Positions 1 to 12,111 of a DNA stretch of 64,000 bases are shown piece by piece (the first letter of the stretch is position 1; each line of letters starts with the position of its first letter). The position numbers were made by a program, and so were the translations under genes. The notes under the pieces are model-generated. The model saw only the letters and a program-made list of their open reading frames with translations, did not search any database and had not been told where the DNA came from. The DNA comes from Aureobasidium sp. EXF-3400 (taxonomy: Eukaryota; Ascomycota; Dothideomycetes; Dothideales; Saccotheciaceae). Where the stretch lies: contig SWBL01000105.1 of the NCBI GenBank assembly GCA_024195585.1, positions 1-64,000 of the forward strand, read 5' to 3'.

Positions 1-1156
1 TCCGCACGGCCGCTTGGCAAGCGGCCGGCCAAGGTCAGGGTCACCCTGGCGGCCAGGGGTCATGGTCAGGTGTGACCAGACAGCCAACCGTGACACGTAG
101 TAACTTAACTACCTAAACCTTGCTTAGATAGCTATTAATATCCTCTTAATTAATCTAATATCTACTAAGTTAGAGAGGGTGTTTAGTAGCTATAGAAGGA
201 CGCTATTATAGGACTAAGTACGTCTCTTTACTACTAATCTTAGTTATATTAAGTGTCTTAAGAACTAGTAGAAGAACCTCTACCTTAAGAAGGTTAATCT
301 ACCTATTAATAAAGGAGAGGAGGACAGTAAGGAGAACTAGGAGGACTATAAAGGACAGGGTGACACGTTAGAAGGACAGGGTCACGGCGATAACGACGAT
401 GGGGTTAGCATTAGCATTATTCCACTAGATAATTAATATAGAATGGCATATTAGCTAGAAGTAGTGGTATAGCATGGCATAGAGCCGAAATTCTACCGAT
501 TCTATATAATATCCACTCTATTACTAATCTAGTTGCTCTATCTATTAAACTATATATAGAAGATGTAACCAGTATAGTCGTTCTATAAAATGTCTAAAAT
601 CTGGGCTTTATGTAATGTATGCTAGCGATATAGCTATATGTTTAATGTAATAGCTATACCATGTTAATGCTAAATCATGGTAGCTATTACTGCCACCCTG
701 TCCTCTCTTGGCACTATACCGCTCAAAATGAGAGGGTTGAGAATAGGGTAACAAGGTACGCTCTACACGTCAGGAAACGAATTAGGACTATAATTAGTGT
801 AGTTATGTTGAGTTGGTTGGTAGATAGTTAAGAAGCGCGTCTAACAGGTGGCTGGCTTCACGCGTTGCGTGACTCTCCGAGATAAGATCTGACCAATTAG
901 AGATCCAGCATCAATGCTAAGTAAGCGTAAGCCTTGCTGCGCTTACCACCCTGGTACTAACTTCGAAGCGACGACGACGACGCTATATAGCTATTCATCG
1001 AACCAAAATTAGTTGACATGTTTCTAACATGCGGCGTCTACATTTAATGTAATTTCATACATTATTCCAGCTACTTTGAGTGCCATGTGTAAAAGATGTC
1101 TGAAATCCATGGAATGTATCGACCACACTGGACGTGACCTCTTTCGTGACAAGCCA
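1..1156. repeat. AT-rich degenerate repeat, probable RIP-eroded transposon relic
   Basis: No coding region of useful length is present. From about 100 to 700 the sequence is very rich in TA dinucleotides and in words such as CTATTA and TAGCTA, unlike the balanced composition of the rest of the window. The left 80 bases are GC-rich and palindromic: CGGCCGCTT and AAGCGGCCG (7-15 and 19-27) form a perfect hairpin around GGC. The word AGGACAGGGT occurs directly near 352 and 373 and in inverted form near 693-703. High TpA content beside a GC-rich palindromic remnant is what repeat-induced point mutation of an old transposon would leave. I cannot name an element class and see no transposase reading frame. 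Confidence 0.5.
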
Positions 1157-2596
1157 TCACGGGTCCAAACGCCTTGCACCTGCTCCCAGAACCGCAGACA
1201 CTGCAAAACCGATGCCACCAAACATCCATAAACATACTGTGATAGCCAGCCTCCACCAAGGGGGCTCCCTAGGTTGGACCGGTCTCGGTTGATTCGCTCT
1301 AGCCAATGCTGCACCCAAATTTAAAGCGTTGTCCCACACCGTTCTTTGCCCAGTCTCAAGCCACGGGTTCATCGAGCATTTGAGCAAGCCCCAAAGACTG
1401 ACCGAGCTCACTGGAATCCAAGTTAGAAGGACGAGTAGAGTAAGCATAACGTCACAGGACACGGCCAATACGGAAGCATCTTGCTCCAAGAACTTCCTTA
1501 GGCCGAGTCTAAAGCCGTCTAGGACGTCAGATCGCTTCAGAAAAACCGAATAGCCAAGATCCTCGGGATTGACGACAGCTGTTCCCCAGAATATGAACCA
1601 GTTCGTTACGAAGTAGAGGAGCACGGACAACAAGCTTGTCGTAAGAAAGACTTTGGATTGGGCTTCCCAGATGCTGATGAGTCGGCGATGATGGTTGTCC
1701 ACCTTGGGCACGATCCAAACGAGAAGTGGAAAAAGCAGTGGAATGATGGTAGTGATCAACAATTGTCTCTGGAATGAGGGACTGTTGATTGTTATCATCA
1801 GCATCCCCGTGGCGACGTGGTGAGCCAGCGATAGAAGTCCAACAGCAGCATGTAGCACTTCAATGTCAAACCAGTGGTGATCATTCGTTGTGGGCGTCAA
1901 GATGATGAACATGAACATCAAGCAATGCGCACAGCTAAGGCTTGTCATTGCTACCCAGATGAACGCAAGCATGGTGAACCACTTCAATCGACGAATGTGA
2001 GCTGAACCCAAAATTAGCCAGACATATCTGCAGCACACATAAAGACAACTCGACATACACTGAGTGAGGAGGGAGCAGGAAAAGCTGATCAGCCCAGAAA
2101 GATACTGGTGCGAAAACCAGATAAAACAGCCCCATTCAGGCTTAGGAGTAGCAGCCTCGCCAGCCCAAGATCGAAGATGCATCATCTGAAACATTTGTGG
2201 CATACGGTCCAAGTATTCCCTATATATGTGTCAATAAGAGAAAAAGGACAAGGATAGATACTGCAGGAGGACCAACTCGTAGAACCAAGGATATATCGAC
2301 TGAGGCATATCCCGCAGGGGTCGCAAACCGAGTTTTCCTACATCGGTAAAGTACTGATCCTGGTAGTTCATGACAAGAACAGCAGAGGATATACCAGCAA
2401 CCAGATATACAATAGCGAGGATTGCCCTGTCTATGTCACGGTTCCTGTAGAAACGGAAGCCCACATTTTCTCGACCCGCACCCTGCTGGGCAACGAAATA
2501 CATGTCGACCAGAATCACGACCACTGCGGTCAGGAAACCTGCCGGGCTCCAACTGCCAGGGCGAACGACGTGCTGGATGTAGTCTGAACGCGCCAT
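1157..2596 (-). CDS. Multi-pass integral membrane protein, function unknown
   Basis: Two exons, join of 2596..2262 and 2219..1157, encode 465 residues. The 42-bp intron (2261..2220, GTATCT...TATAG) is required: the first exon frame stops soon after, and splicing restores LLQ-EYLDRMPQ. The chain has an N-terminal membrane segment (about 16-36), a second near 58-78, and several further hydrophobic stretches through the second exon, the last one (WRLAITVCLWMFGGIGFAVS) close to the C terminus. I count roughly eight or nine, separated by short polar loops; there is no evident signal peptide or catalytic motif. I do not recognise the family. It resembles the uncharacterised fungal polytopic proteins often seen near repeat-rich regions, and it lies next to the AT-rich relic. 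It is divergent from the Arl3 gene. Confidence 0.7.
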
Positions 2597-2974
2597 TTTT
2601 TATGTTCTGTTGAATGATGTTGCGAAGCTGATGAGAGGAGAAACGGGAGGAAACATGATGCTCTTATTCGAGCCTCTTGGGAATGCACCTTTACATTCCA
2701 TTGAGGTGAACGGAAACACTGGACCTAGCTCTGAAGTTTGCACAATGGACAGGCGAAATGATGGTGCATTCCTTGCATAAGGGTGAGGTCAAAGGGAGAG
2801 AGGTTGATGAGGAAGGGAGGATGCGGACGAGGATGCACCTTCCCCGCCAGCGTTTTTGCCAGGCTGTCGCGCCGCCGGGTGGAGCTTGCGATGCATGTGA
2901 TTGATCCTTTGAATGTCACTTCGCATCCATGAAAGCTCTCTTGGTTGTGCTTGCCTGATAGTAGTGTAGCAAAC
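2597..2974. other. Divergent intergenic region, no gene seen
   Basis: This 378-bp spacer separates the divergent starts of the membrane protein (-) and Arl3 (+). It should hold both promoters. I see no coding potential. Confidence 0.5.
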
Positions 2975-3692
2975 ATGTATCATTTGGTCAAGTCGCTCTA
3001 CCTGCACGCGACAAGCAAGGAAGGTATGATGACATGCAGACGAGCCGTCGCGATTTGACTTTGGCTGACGCGACTAAACAGAGTATTCCATCCTCCTTCT
3101 TGGACTCGACAACGCCGGAAAGACAACATTGCTCGAGCAGATCAAGGCTCTCTTCAGCCCGCACCTCCACCCTAAGCTCAACACCGTCCCCACCGTCGGT
3201 CAGAATGTCTCTACTGTCGACTTGCCCGACATTTACCTCAAGATATGGGATGTTGGTGGCCAGCACTCGCTGAGAGGGCTATGGCAATCATACTACAGCA
3301 GCTGTCATGCTATTGTCTTTGTCATCGACAGCACCGACGTCGGTGATGGTGACATCGAGCACCTCAGCAAAGCCCAAGATGCCGTCGAAGAGCAGGGAAG
3401 ACTGGATGAGTGTAGGCTGGTCTTGGAAAGCATTCTACAAAACGGAGAGACCGAGGGCGTCCCTCTTCTCGTTCTGGCAAACAAGCAGGATCGCGAGGAC
3501 TGTGTCGAAGTCGTCCGCATCAAGGAAGGCTTGGTGCGCAAAATCGTCGAAGGTGAAAAAGGAGGCAGCGTCAGAGACAGTAGAGTCCTTCCTTTGAGTG
3601 CCCTGACCGGCACAGGTGTCAAGGAAGCTGTCGACTGGCTCTGCAGCAGAGTCAAATGGAACAAGGAAGCGAGACCACCAGCTCTGCGTTGA
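2975..3692 (+). CDS. ARL3: Arf-like small GTPase Arl3/ARFRP1
   Basis: Join of 2975..3023 and 3082..3692, 219 residues. The 58-bp intron falls between the N-terminal helix and the GTPase fold, giving SKE-EYSILLLGLDNAGKT. The start is set by the MYHLVKSLY opening, which matches the ARFRP1/yeast Arl3 N terminus. The P-loop GLDNAGKT is at 24-31, the switch II motif WDVGGQ has Asp73, and NKQD is at 150-153. There is no Gly2 for myristoylation. Met-Tyr is the kind of start that NatC acetylates, which in yeast Arl3 is needed for Golgi docking through Sys1; that mechanism is inferred here from the family. The protein should act at the trans-Golgi, recruiting Arl1 and golgins. Identification is strong because the N-terminal exon agrees in both sequence and splice phase. 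Confidence 0.93.
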
Positions 3693-5141
3693 TCGAACAA
3701 CCACCACACCAACACAGACACTCCAATACCTCGCCGATATGCTTACAGCCCGTCGCACTTCCACCTCCAATTGGTACTGCGCTGCCGAGCGACTGACCAC
3801 CCGCGACTGAGCTGCCGCTACGCCGTCTCGCTTCGCAACCGAGTACCCAACCACCATCGTCCGCCATACTCACATCTATTCTGTCGAGGACGACTCCAAG
3901 GATATGAATCATGATCTGTGTGGAAGGGTAGCGCTTAGTCTCAGTCAGTCGCGAAGCATTGCCCGAGCACGACTTCGCGTTGGATTTTTTGAACGTCGAA
4001 AGCTTACTTGTCTAAGCACGACAAGCTCCTATGACCACGTACTGGGTCCCGGGTATGCTACTCAGACAGAAGCACGAGGATCTGCTCATGCGGCAAAAGA
4101 CTTCGTCACAAGATGGAGTAACTGGTGGACTATGGGGCTAACAATCAACATTGCTAACCCTCCACGATTCCACGATGGTTATCCATGACGACGATTGTCT
4201 TATTTCACATAGAATAGCATAGTTTACCCAAGTTTCGTATACATACGTAGGTAGCTTTAGCGATGTTTTATCTCCGGGTATTATAGCCGATATCTTCAAT
4301 CGAAAGGCAATCGGGTTCGAAGACTTGGCACGTTGACCGTCTCTCGCGACCTGCAATCAACTTGACCTCCATGCCAAACTACGAAACCCTGCGTCAAATT
4401 ACTTCGTACCAGCCACTCAAAACCACTACGAGCCTGTCTGCAGCCGGAACGGTCGGGAGATAGCAAGCCGCATTTGTCAAGAAGAAACCGGGTCGCCGGT
4501 ACCTCATCCCGACCCAACCCCCTTCGCGAGGGTTGATTGACTTGTCAGCTCGAACCACAACTTTGACCATCTTGCATGCCAATCAAGCATCTGCCTTGCA
4601 AGCCACTGATTTGCGCTCGATAGAATAAAGATGCCCAATGCAATGGATGTAAGTAGCGCTGCCCCCGAAATTCTGAAGGTCGAACGATGTCGTTTATCGG
4701 CTTGGATGGTGCGCTTGTCGATAGATTTGGTGGTTGGAACCTGCCTTTGCAAACAGCGCTCGTGAACACGAAGCGCTCAACGAAGAATATTTTCTCAAAA
4801 GATTGTGAGTCTTGACCAATTTCTTTGCCATCTGTTTTTGTGTCGAGAAGCAGAAATCACGACGAATCTTTGCTATTTGATGTTCCGGACTGCGCTGGGC
4901 ATATGTGTCGCGCCGTCGCTCCTGCGTGATGAAAATCACAATCGCGAGGCCCAGTGAAGCATGAACAATATCTTGGCCAACCCGAGAGAATCAGCCCACA
5001 TGATTGAAACCTAGGACTGCAAGCGGAGAAACATTCGCTAACAGAGATCGCCTCCAGAAGAGAAAAACGGCATCATCTGACTCCACTACCATCTCAGGAG
5101 ACAAGCGACTATAAATCCAGTCGTTCCATCGATCAACCACA
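3693..5141. other. 1.4-kb intergenic stretch
   Basis: This lies between the Arl3 stop and the Gtr2 start. Only short open frames occur. One on the minus strand (4752..4504, 82 codons) contains a plausible hydrophobic helix, but it has no splice-supported extension and no recognisable relatives, so I do not call it. The stretch should hold the Arl3 3' UTR and the Gtr2 promoter and leader. Confidence 0.4.
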
Positions 5142-6416
5142 ATGCCACGGCCCGGCCTCCATATCCTTGGTGGCCCGACCGACGAGCGCTTAGGCCGAGA
5201 GAGGTTAATGAGTTATATCCAGGATCAAACATCCGCCGACTTCCCGGATATGTCTGCTGAAATATCGAACTCACAATTCCACACCGGCCGACTACCAAAT
5301 GGTGCCAAGAGTCGCAACAGACCAAAGTTGATGCTCATGGGTCAAAGAAGGTACGCACGCCGGCAGGCTAGTACAAGAACAAGATAATGACCAAGTGACC
5401 AGAAGCGGAAAATCGTCAATCTCCGGTGTAGTCTTCCAGAAAATGCCTCCTTCTGAGACGCTGTATCTCGAGACCACAACACGACCCGAAGAATCGTCTG
5501 CACAGTGAGTGTTTGGCTTTCGAAAGCCACCCGACTTCTGTCTAATCAATTTCAGCTCCTTCATGGATTTCCAAATAGCAGAGCTCCCAGGTCACGTCAA
5601 CTACTTCACACCCGACTTCAATCAGGCCAATATCTTTGCCGAAATCGGTGCTGTAATCTGGGTCATCGATGCTCAAGACCAGTATCTTGACGCTCTCAAC
5701 CAACTCATCGACACAATCACCTACTTGGCGCAAACGTGGCCTGCGATAAACGTTGAGGTTTTCGTACACAAAGTCGATGGCCTCTCCGAGGAATACAAGA
5801 ACGACACCTTTCGCGACATTCGACAACGAATCCTAGACGAGCTGTCCGATCTCGGCTACGACAATGCCCCTGTCAGTTTCTATCAGACCAGCATCTACGA
5901 TCATTCTGTGTTCGAGTCCATCAGCAAAGTCATACAGAAGCTTTTGCCACAACTCCCCACATTGGAGAGTCTGCTCAACAGCTTGTGCAGTACATGCCGA
6001 ATCCAAAAGGCATACCTGTTCGACATCATCACCAAAATTTACATTGCATCAGACACGAGTCCTCAAGACACTAACAGCTATGAGATTTGCTCTGACTTTA
6101 TCGATGTGGTGGTGGACATTGGCGAACTGTACGGATGGGCAAGACCTCAACAGGGCGAGAAGACCGAGTTCAACAATCACGCCTGCGAGAGTATGGTCAC
6201 CATGGAGAAGAAGGGGCAGAACTATCTGTACCTCAGAGAGATGAACAGGTACGTGTCATCTGCCAACGCTGCTGCTCTTATGTGTGCTAATACGGACACA
6301 GATATCTTGCTCTAGTTTGTATCATGGGCGATGACAACCCTATGGAGAAGAAAGTGCTCATAGATTACAATGTGGGAGTGTTCCAAGAAGCTCTTGCGAA
6401 AGTCTTTGGCTGGTGA
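5142..6416 (+). CDS. GTR2: Rag GTPase Gtr2 (RagC/D), EGO complex
   Basis: Four exons, 5142..5350, 5403..5504, 5556..6248 and 6302..6416, encode 372 residues. The first intron splits the P-loop, giving MGQRRSGKSS (GxxxxGKS, Lys73). The switch region follows as QIAELPGH, and VFVHKVDGL supplies the base-recognition motif. The C-terminal half has the roadblock-type dimerisation domain (SICDHSVFES-like segment, then DVVVDIGELYGW and the terminal YLALVCIMG). Length matches the family (341-400 residues). With Gtr1 this protein forms the vacuolar heterodimer that signals amino acid sufficiency to TORC1. The Gtr1 partner is not in this window. The final exon is short but supplies the conserved C terminus, so I trust the model. 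It lies on the same strand as Arl3, another small GTPase, but nothing suggests co-regulation. Confidence 0.92.
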
Positions 6417-6636
6417 AGACTGCTATTGTAGATTACCTTTCAAACTCCCGAATGGCAAGATCCAATGTTATACTCAAGTCGCTCCGGCGTCACTCTGTTC
6501 ATCTCTCGTCTGTACCTCGGGGAAGCTTCCAATCCTCAGGCCTAAACTCATCACAGTCCCCATCGTTCAGACCCAGGGTCATATTTACACTAGTCCTCCT
6601 GGAGTCCGTATGGTTGCTCAATCATAGCGAGCCAGA

Positions 6637-8123
6637 TCAATATGTTTTACCGATGCCGTGATGGTCATGCAGTGTGATGCGGAGCTTATCCGCGTCGCCA
6701 GCAACCGGTACTCTCATGTACTTCCGCACTGAATTCAGAAGAGCCTGAGGTGTTGGCCTCTCGGTGGGGTCAAACTTCAGACACTTTTGTGCAATGCCGA
6801 TCAGAGGTATACTATAGTCGGAGTTCTCATGGGAGAGCCTTTTGCGTTTGAGTTCGCGTCTGCTCTTTGGTCCTCGGAACCGCAATTGCTCGGTCTCGGT
6901 GGCCTCCCATTGCGATCGATCCATATCGCGCCAATTGGTTTCTGTATCGCGTTAGTTGATGCATTGAAGAGATGAAGGTTAGGATGCTCAGACCTGGGAG
7001 GTATGTGCTTAGTCTCATGCAACAAGCAATGAGCATTCCGACTTGCCAAACGTTGGTTGTGTTGCTCAGTAATGTGTTTGGACCTTCCTTAACTTCCCAG
7101 GCTACACCATCATTGATTTTGGCCAACTCCTATGCCAAAGGACGAGTCAGCCTTACTAGATTTCTCATGACAAACTCGATCAAGTCCATACCGGCGGCGC
7201 AAACAGCATAGAACATGCATCTCTTCGAACCACATCACCACGAGCCTTGACGCCTGGATCACCAAGGTTACGTGAGCTCCCGAAGTCGGCAACTTTGGGT
7301 ATCGGATACAATGCTCCAGTGTCAGGAGTAGTGAAAAACACTAGAAAATATCAGCTATGGTATCGTTGGGCTGGAAGACGTGACACTGACCATTGCTCAC
7401 TTGCATATCCCTGCACGTTACTTGTCAGCAAGCATGCCAATAAAGGATGAAACGCTTGACCTACCCATGGATTATGCCCTGTTTGTCACCGGCTCTATCC
7501 ATAGCCAGGACAACTATGGCTAAAGACTCTAACAGATACCATATGAAAGGCTCCGGTAATAGAATGTCGTCATCATCGGCCTTTCTCTTTTGCCCAGCGC
7601 GGACTGATTCGCCTTTCTGGCCTCGTATGATTGTAGACAGGTCGCCGTGTGCACTGTACTCAAAGTACAGCCTATATCTCCATCTTGGTTCACCTTTACA
7701 GTCACCCCACCCCAAGCATTCAAGCACGTGTTTTCTGTGGGCAACAGGAAGAGCAGACCATACGGCATTGGCCATAGCGCACTCCCTCGGCTCTCCGCCG
7801 ACGGCTCCGTCTTTCCAATTCAACGGATCATTGTATCGTGTGGCACCGGGATGGACTTGCTTGACGATGATTCTGTCTGTGATTTTTTGGTCGCCATCAA
7901 GCAAACACTACAGACTGACCAGGCCTTCGGAACCTTCGGCGGAGCCTTTTTTTGTGGGAGGATGAGGAGCGGGAACCCATCTTGTGCTTGACGATATCGT
8001 TCTGTTAATGGGCTGGTTCAGCGGTGCAGCAAAGTTGATACTGCGAAACGAGTCCGCAATAAGGACTTGGATGTGTTCTGGAATCGCCAGCCAGTATCCT
8101 CGAGCAGGCGGCTTGATGGTCAT
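6637..8123 (-). pseudogene. Kinase-like paralog A, broken by one in-frame TAG
   Basis: Five exons can be drawn on the minus strand: 8123..7465, 7410..7391, 7340..7192, 7129..6994 and 6941..6637. Their sum is 423 codons, in frame throughout except for a TAG at codon 72 (bases 7910..7908). The stop sits where paralogs B and C have Trp, in the segment matching C's GIVHVWVCVD. All the rest is preserved: a VVVK-like IIVKQ, the catalytic loop HGDMQVSN encoded partly by a 20-nt exon, VADFGSSR, and a C-lobe with the NVWQVGMLI helix. Unlike the other copies it lacks the intron just before DFG. The lesion is TGG to TAG, a TpG to TpA change. It may be a recent pseudogene, or the base may be a sequencing error or an allele. 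Confidence 0.65.
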
Positions 8124-8594
8124 GTTGGCTCGTCTGTCGAATCCGTCATACGGAATGAACGGGGAACAAGGTAAGGTGGTATACGATAGATTGACACAGT
8201 TTGCTGATGGGTATCTTCTGCAAATTATCAGGTGTTCCGGATACGGGTATGGGCTTCTTCGTGGCTCCCTTTGGTCGGCGAGGTCAACTTTCTAGTCGGA
8301 TCTTGGACGCCACAATGGAATCCAAAAGCGACAACAGCAGCGAAGGTATGTATGCTGTACTTTCTTTGTAGTAGAGACAAAGAGTTCCTTTCGACTTCTA
8401 AACCCACAAGGTCAGATGTATCTTTTGACTGAATATGTTCTCTAGCTCGCGGCTTCCGTCGACAGATGCGGCGAACAAAGAAGATCTCGATCCAAATGCT
8501 ATTGCTATCTGGGTTATCTTTCTCGTCAACAGTCTTACTTCCTCTTTTGTGCAGCAGACTCTTCGAGTATTCCACATCACCTATTACATACAAC
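8124..8594. other. Divergent promoter between kinase-like copies A and B
   Basis: This 471-bp region separates the divergent starts of A (-) and B (+). A long minus-strand open frame here (8863..8228) is the antisense of B plus its leader, and I do not believe it codes. Confidence 0.4.
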
Positions 8595-10131
8595 ATGGCT
8601 CTTCGCTTTGACGACCGGACACCCAACGCTAAGATACGGCTCATGACCCGTTTTCTAAATTGGGCATTCAGACCTCCTCCCCCTGCTGGATCGGCAACCG
8701 GCGGCCGGGGACCGAGACCGAGAGCTATCGCAGGGCATAACAACAACTGGCTGCCTATAATAGTCCCGAATGGTATTATGGCGACGGGTGCTGAAGGGAT
8801 AGTGCATCTCTGGTGCCAAGTCGATCCCGCCACCCTGCTAATCAGAGACCGCGTCGTCGTCAAAGAAGTGGTCTCGGGCTCGCAACGTTATCTGGATCCA
8901 AACAATTGGCTCAACGCGAGTGTAGGAGGAGAACCCTTAGAGTGTCATCAAGCCAACGTCGTCTGGTCAGCCACGGCTCCGGCTAATCAGCAGCATATCC
9001 AAGATTGCTTGGGTTGGGGAGCTGTTCTACCGACTACCGCGCCTCAACAAACGTACCGGTACAAGCTTTATCACGAATATTGTGCACACGCAAATCTAAG
9101 CAAGGTCATGAAAAACCAACCAAAGAGAAAAAAGAAGGGTGCAGCCAGGAAAGGAAAAAGACCGTTGCCAGAACCATTCCTTTGGTATATGTTTGAGTCC
9201 TTGGCCAAGGCTTGTGAAGGCATGGACGCAGCCTACGCCTCTAATGGTGTGGTACATCAGTAAGTGTTCTGCAAACTCAATCATGTGTAAGGGTAGTCGA
9301 CTAACTAGTATGACAGAGATTTGCACCCAGGAAACGGTAAGCAGTCCGAAGCAGCTGACACCTCGATTGATTGACTAACGCTTGACTGCCTAGTCTTTTT
9401 TGATACTCCGAATGCAGCTAGATTCTCGAAGTACCCGGTGCTTAAGGTGAGTTTATGTATGTGATTCTCCTGCAGAAAGTGTCTGACATTACGTGCAGGT
9501 GGCCGATTTCGGCAGTGCCCGTCGAATTGACGCTCAAGTGGCATTACGCCAGGGTCCTGTCTCGAATGATCCAGTCTGCGAGCCGTATGCAGCAGCGGTA
9601 AGAACAACTATACAAGCATCAAAAAAGTAGTAGGTACTGACCGTTAACTCGTAGGAATGTGCATGGTTTTACAATGCCCAAAATGTGATGTTGTGGGAAG
9701 CTCCAAACATGGTAATCTCTCAGAGGACCAACATATATCAAGTCGGCCTCATCATGGCTTCTGCAATGAGGCTTGTCAACCCTCTACCAGAAAACAACTG
9801 GAGGAGACCACCACGAGGATACCGCGTTCCTCCAGCGAACCAGTTACACCACGATGGTGCCAATGCACCCGCAATAGGCGTGCATGAGTTGTCAAGAGCC
9901 CAGTTAAATCCAGGACCAAAGAGGTACAGCGCTCGGCTTATTCAACTTGTTTGGCAGTGTCTGAGACACGACCACACCCTGCGACCTACTTCTGCTCAGT
10001 TACTACAAGATATACAAACTTGGGCAAACTTTCAGGGAATGGACACAGCAGTGGATCCCTTGACTGCCGCCCAGACACAACTTTGCATAGACCTCGACAA
10101 AGCAAGATACGCGGTCGGCTCACGCTGGTAG
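8595..10131 (+). CDS. Protein kinase-like protein, paralog B
   Basis: Five exons, 8595..9259, 9317..9336, 9394..9446, 9499..9597 and 9655..10131, encode 437 residues. I chose the ATG at 8595 (MALRFDDRTP); an in-frame upstream ATG exists at 8466, but it lies in poor-looking leader. A kinase fold is supported by VVVKE (Lys90), the loop HQDLHPGN (His221, Asp223, Asn228) and ADFGSAR (Asp249). The ATP loop is atypical (TGAEGIV). A Lys/Arg-rich insert follows the CAHANLSKVM segment. The C-lobe has WEAPN in the APE position and the helix TNIYQVGLIM. All metal and catalytic residues are present, so activity is possible. The substrate is unknown, and I do not recognise a named family. It is convergent with paralog C. 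Confidence 0.78.
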
Positions 10132-10467
10132 AGAGGTGGTTGCAGCCGCGGGTCTTTCTCTACTGCGTCGTCAATCTGCGAACAGTCCACTTATTACATT
10201 GCGTACGTATCGTTCATACTCTAGGGCACTAGTTAGATGGCTATATAGACTTTGACTCGAAGGTTTTGTGTACTGATTTTGGGAAATTCAACATGGTCTC
10301 TGCCAACACTTGACATGCTAGAGATTCCTTGAATGACTCAATATGACCGAAATGGTATGAATAAAAGTTGAAAGATATAGTTCCTCCTTGCATCTTTTGT
10401 CGATCAAGTATATGTAGTTTTTCAAACAAACTCTCCTCCGCCCAAGATGAGAGCTACTCTAGCCGAT
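10132..10467. other. Convergent spacer between kinase-like copies B and C
   Basis: 336 bp of shared 3' flank. I see no coding potential and no obvious repeat. Confidence 0.4.
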
Positions 10468-12111
10468 CTATTTAACTCTAGATGGCCTGTAAGGCTTCTT
10501 TCCGATCTTGTACTTGTCGTTCAAACTCATCCTGATAGCCTGAGGATGATTCCAAGGGAATTTGCCTGTTGCTGCTGCCATCCCGCCATCTCTTCCAACC
10601 ATCTTGAGCTGCACCTCCTGAAGCAGATTCTGCGGCGAGATCCTGGCTTCTGGATCCACCGCCAAACACTTGTTGACGAGCGCCAATAGCTGTCTGCTGT
10701 ATCTTCTCGACTGATCATCGTCCAGTCTCAGTTTCATAGGCCGGGACGCATGTGGAGGGGCGAATGCCATGATCTGGTGCGCTGGAACAGAATAGCCGGG
10801 AGGAGGGTTCCGCCATTGTGTTTCTAGTAGCTCTGGTTCGAGACGAATAGCACACAACATGAGCATGCCGATTTGCCATATGTTTGTCCTTGTAGTAAGT
10901 GCCGCAGGCTTTTGAACATAACCTCCGGCTGGTGGTATAGTTGGGTCCCAGTGGTCAAAGAACTGTACAGTGTAGGCACCTGGCCACGGATGCTCATAGA
11001 AGTCCATTTCAGGTGCACTGAAGGGGACTGCCCATGGTCCCATGCGATCTCTGTCCACTTGGCCATGAACGTCGGTCACTCGAGCGCTGCCAAAGTCTCC
11101 TAGCTGGATTGTCTTTGTCAGTGTTGCTACCACACAACGATCGGGTGAGCCTAGCTTACCTTGGCTACGGGCCAGATCGCGAAATGATTGGGGTCAGGCG
11201 GGCCGAAGAAGACTGTGGGCAGTCAGTAGATGCAAAGTTAAAAGAGAGAGCAAGTCATACTGTTTGCGGATTGCAGATCACTGTTCTGAGTCAGTCAAGT
11301 TCAGCTGAAAGTTCGAGATCGAGGCACGACTCACCCATGGACAATACCTGCCGCATCCATAGCAACAGCAGTCTTGGCAAGTGATTCAAAGAGCTACGTA
11401 AATGGTCAGCAGAAGATCGGTTGGGTATCACATGCAGGTAGGGATACTCACAGCCCACAAGAATCCTTCGGGAAATGGTCTCTGCTCCTGCACAACTCTC
11501 TTTCTTTTCGCTTTCCCTGAAGGCTTGACTAGTTTCGTCGTCTGCCACTGAGCTTTGATGCATCCAGGGAGATCGCCTAACAGATACTCATAGTACAACT
11601 TGTACTGCCATAAGTTAGGTGGCTGGTGCTGAACGTCACCATATCCCAAGCACTCAGCAACGAACTTTTCATCGCCAGCGTTGTTGAGGAGCAATTGCGA
11701 ATGGACGGAACAGGCAATCAGGCTCTCCAATGGTTCTCCACCAACCTGTTTATTGGCCCAATTCTCTGGATCGTTATAGTAGTGCACGCCAGGAACACTC
11801 TGCTTGACGACAACACGGTCGACGATGTTGTTGTTTGCATCGACGCAGACCCAGACGTGAACAATGCCGCTATCACCAGAGGCAAGCGGTATTGTGTCAT
11901 GACTCTGCGGCGCTGGCTGCCAGGTGCCTTGTCCATATGCTCTGTTGGTTATCAGAGAAGTTTGGGGAGGTACAATAAACGCCCAGGTCTGTGTCAAGGC
12001 ATGGACCAGCCAATTCCGCACGCCAGGAGCTAGAGAACCGAACGTCTCGAAATCTCTAGTATCGTCAGCTGGAACCAGAGGGACGCGATGTGGTGGTACT
12101 GCTGCTGCCAT
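10468..12111 (-). CDS. Protein kinase-like protein, paralog C
   Basis: Five exons, 12111..11452, 11393..11335, 11280..11261, 11212..11160 and 11103..10468, encode 475 residues. It has VVVKQ (Lys103), the catalytic loop HGDLQSAN (His239, Asp241, Asn246) and LGDFGSAR (Asp267). SAPEM follows in the APE position, then TNIWQIGMLM. The region ahead of the Lys reads SGDSGIVHVW in place of a classic Gly loop, and GGEPLES is shared with A and B as GGEPxE. A basic linker (PSGKAKRKR) precedes the segment that leads into the catalytic loop. The C-terminal tail ends in a Lys/Arg-rich stretch. Key kinase residues are intact, so it is either an active divergent kinase or a regulatory pseudokinase. Neighbours on both sides are paralogs. 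Confidence 0.8.

Noticed and set aside
3904..4188. 94-codon frame after Arl3
   Set aside because: No splice-supported extension, no recognisable motif and poor codon use. Probably chance.
7880..7925. An intron that would remove the TAG in copy A
   Set aside because: A GTCAGT donor with CACAG or GACAG acceptors exists around the stop, but neither acceptor restores the downstream frame, and no branch site is seen.
8228..8863. 211-codon minus-strand frame upstream of kinase-like copy B
   Set aside because: About half of it is antisense to the B coding region, and it has no kinase or other motif.
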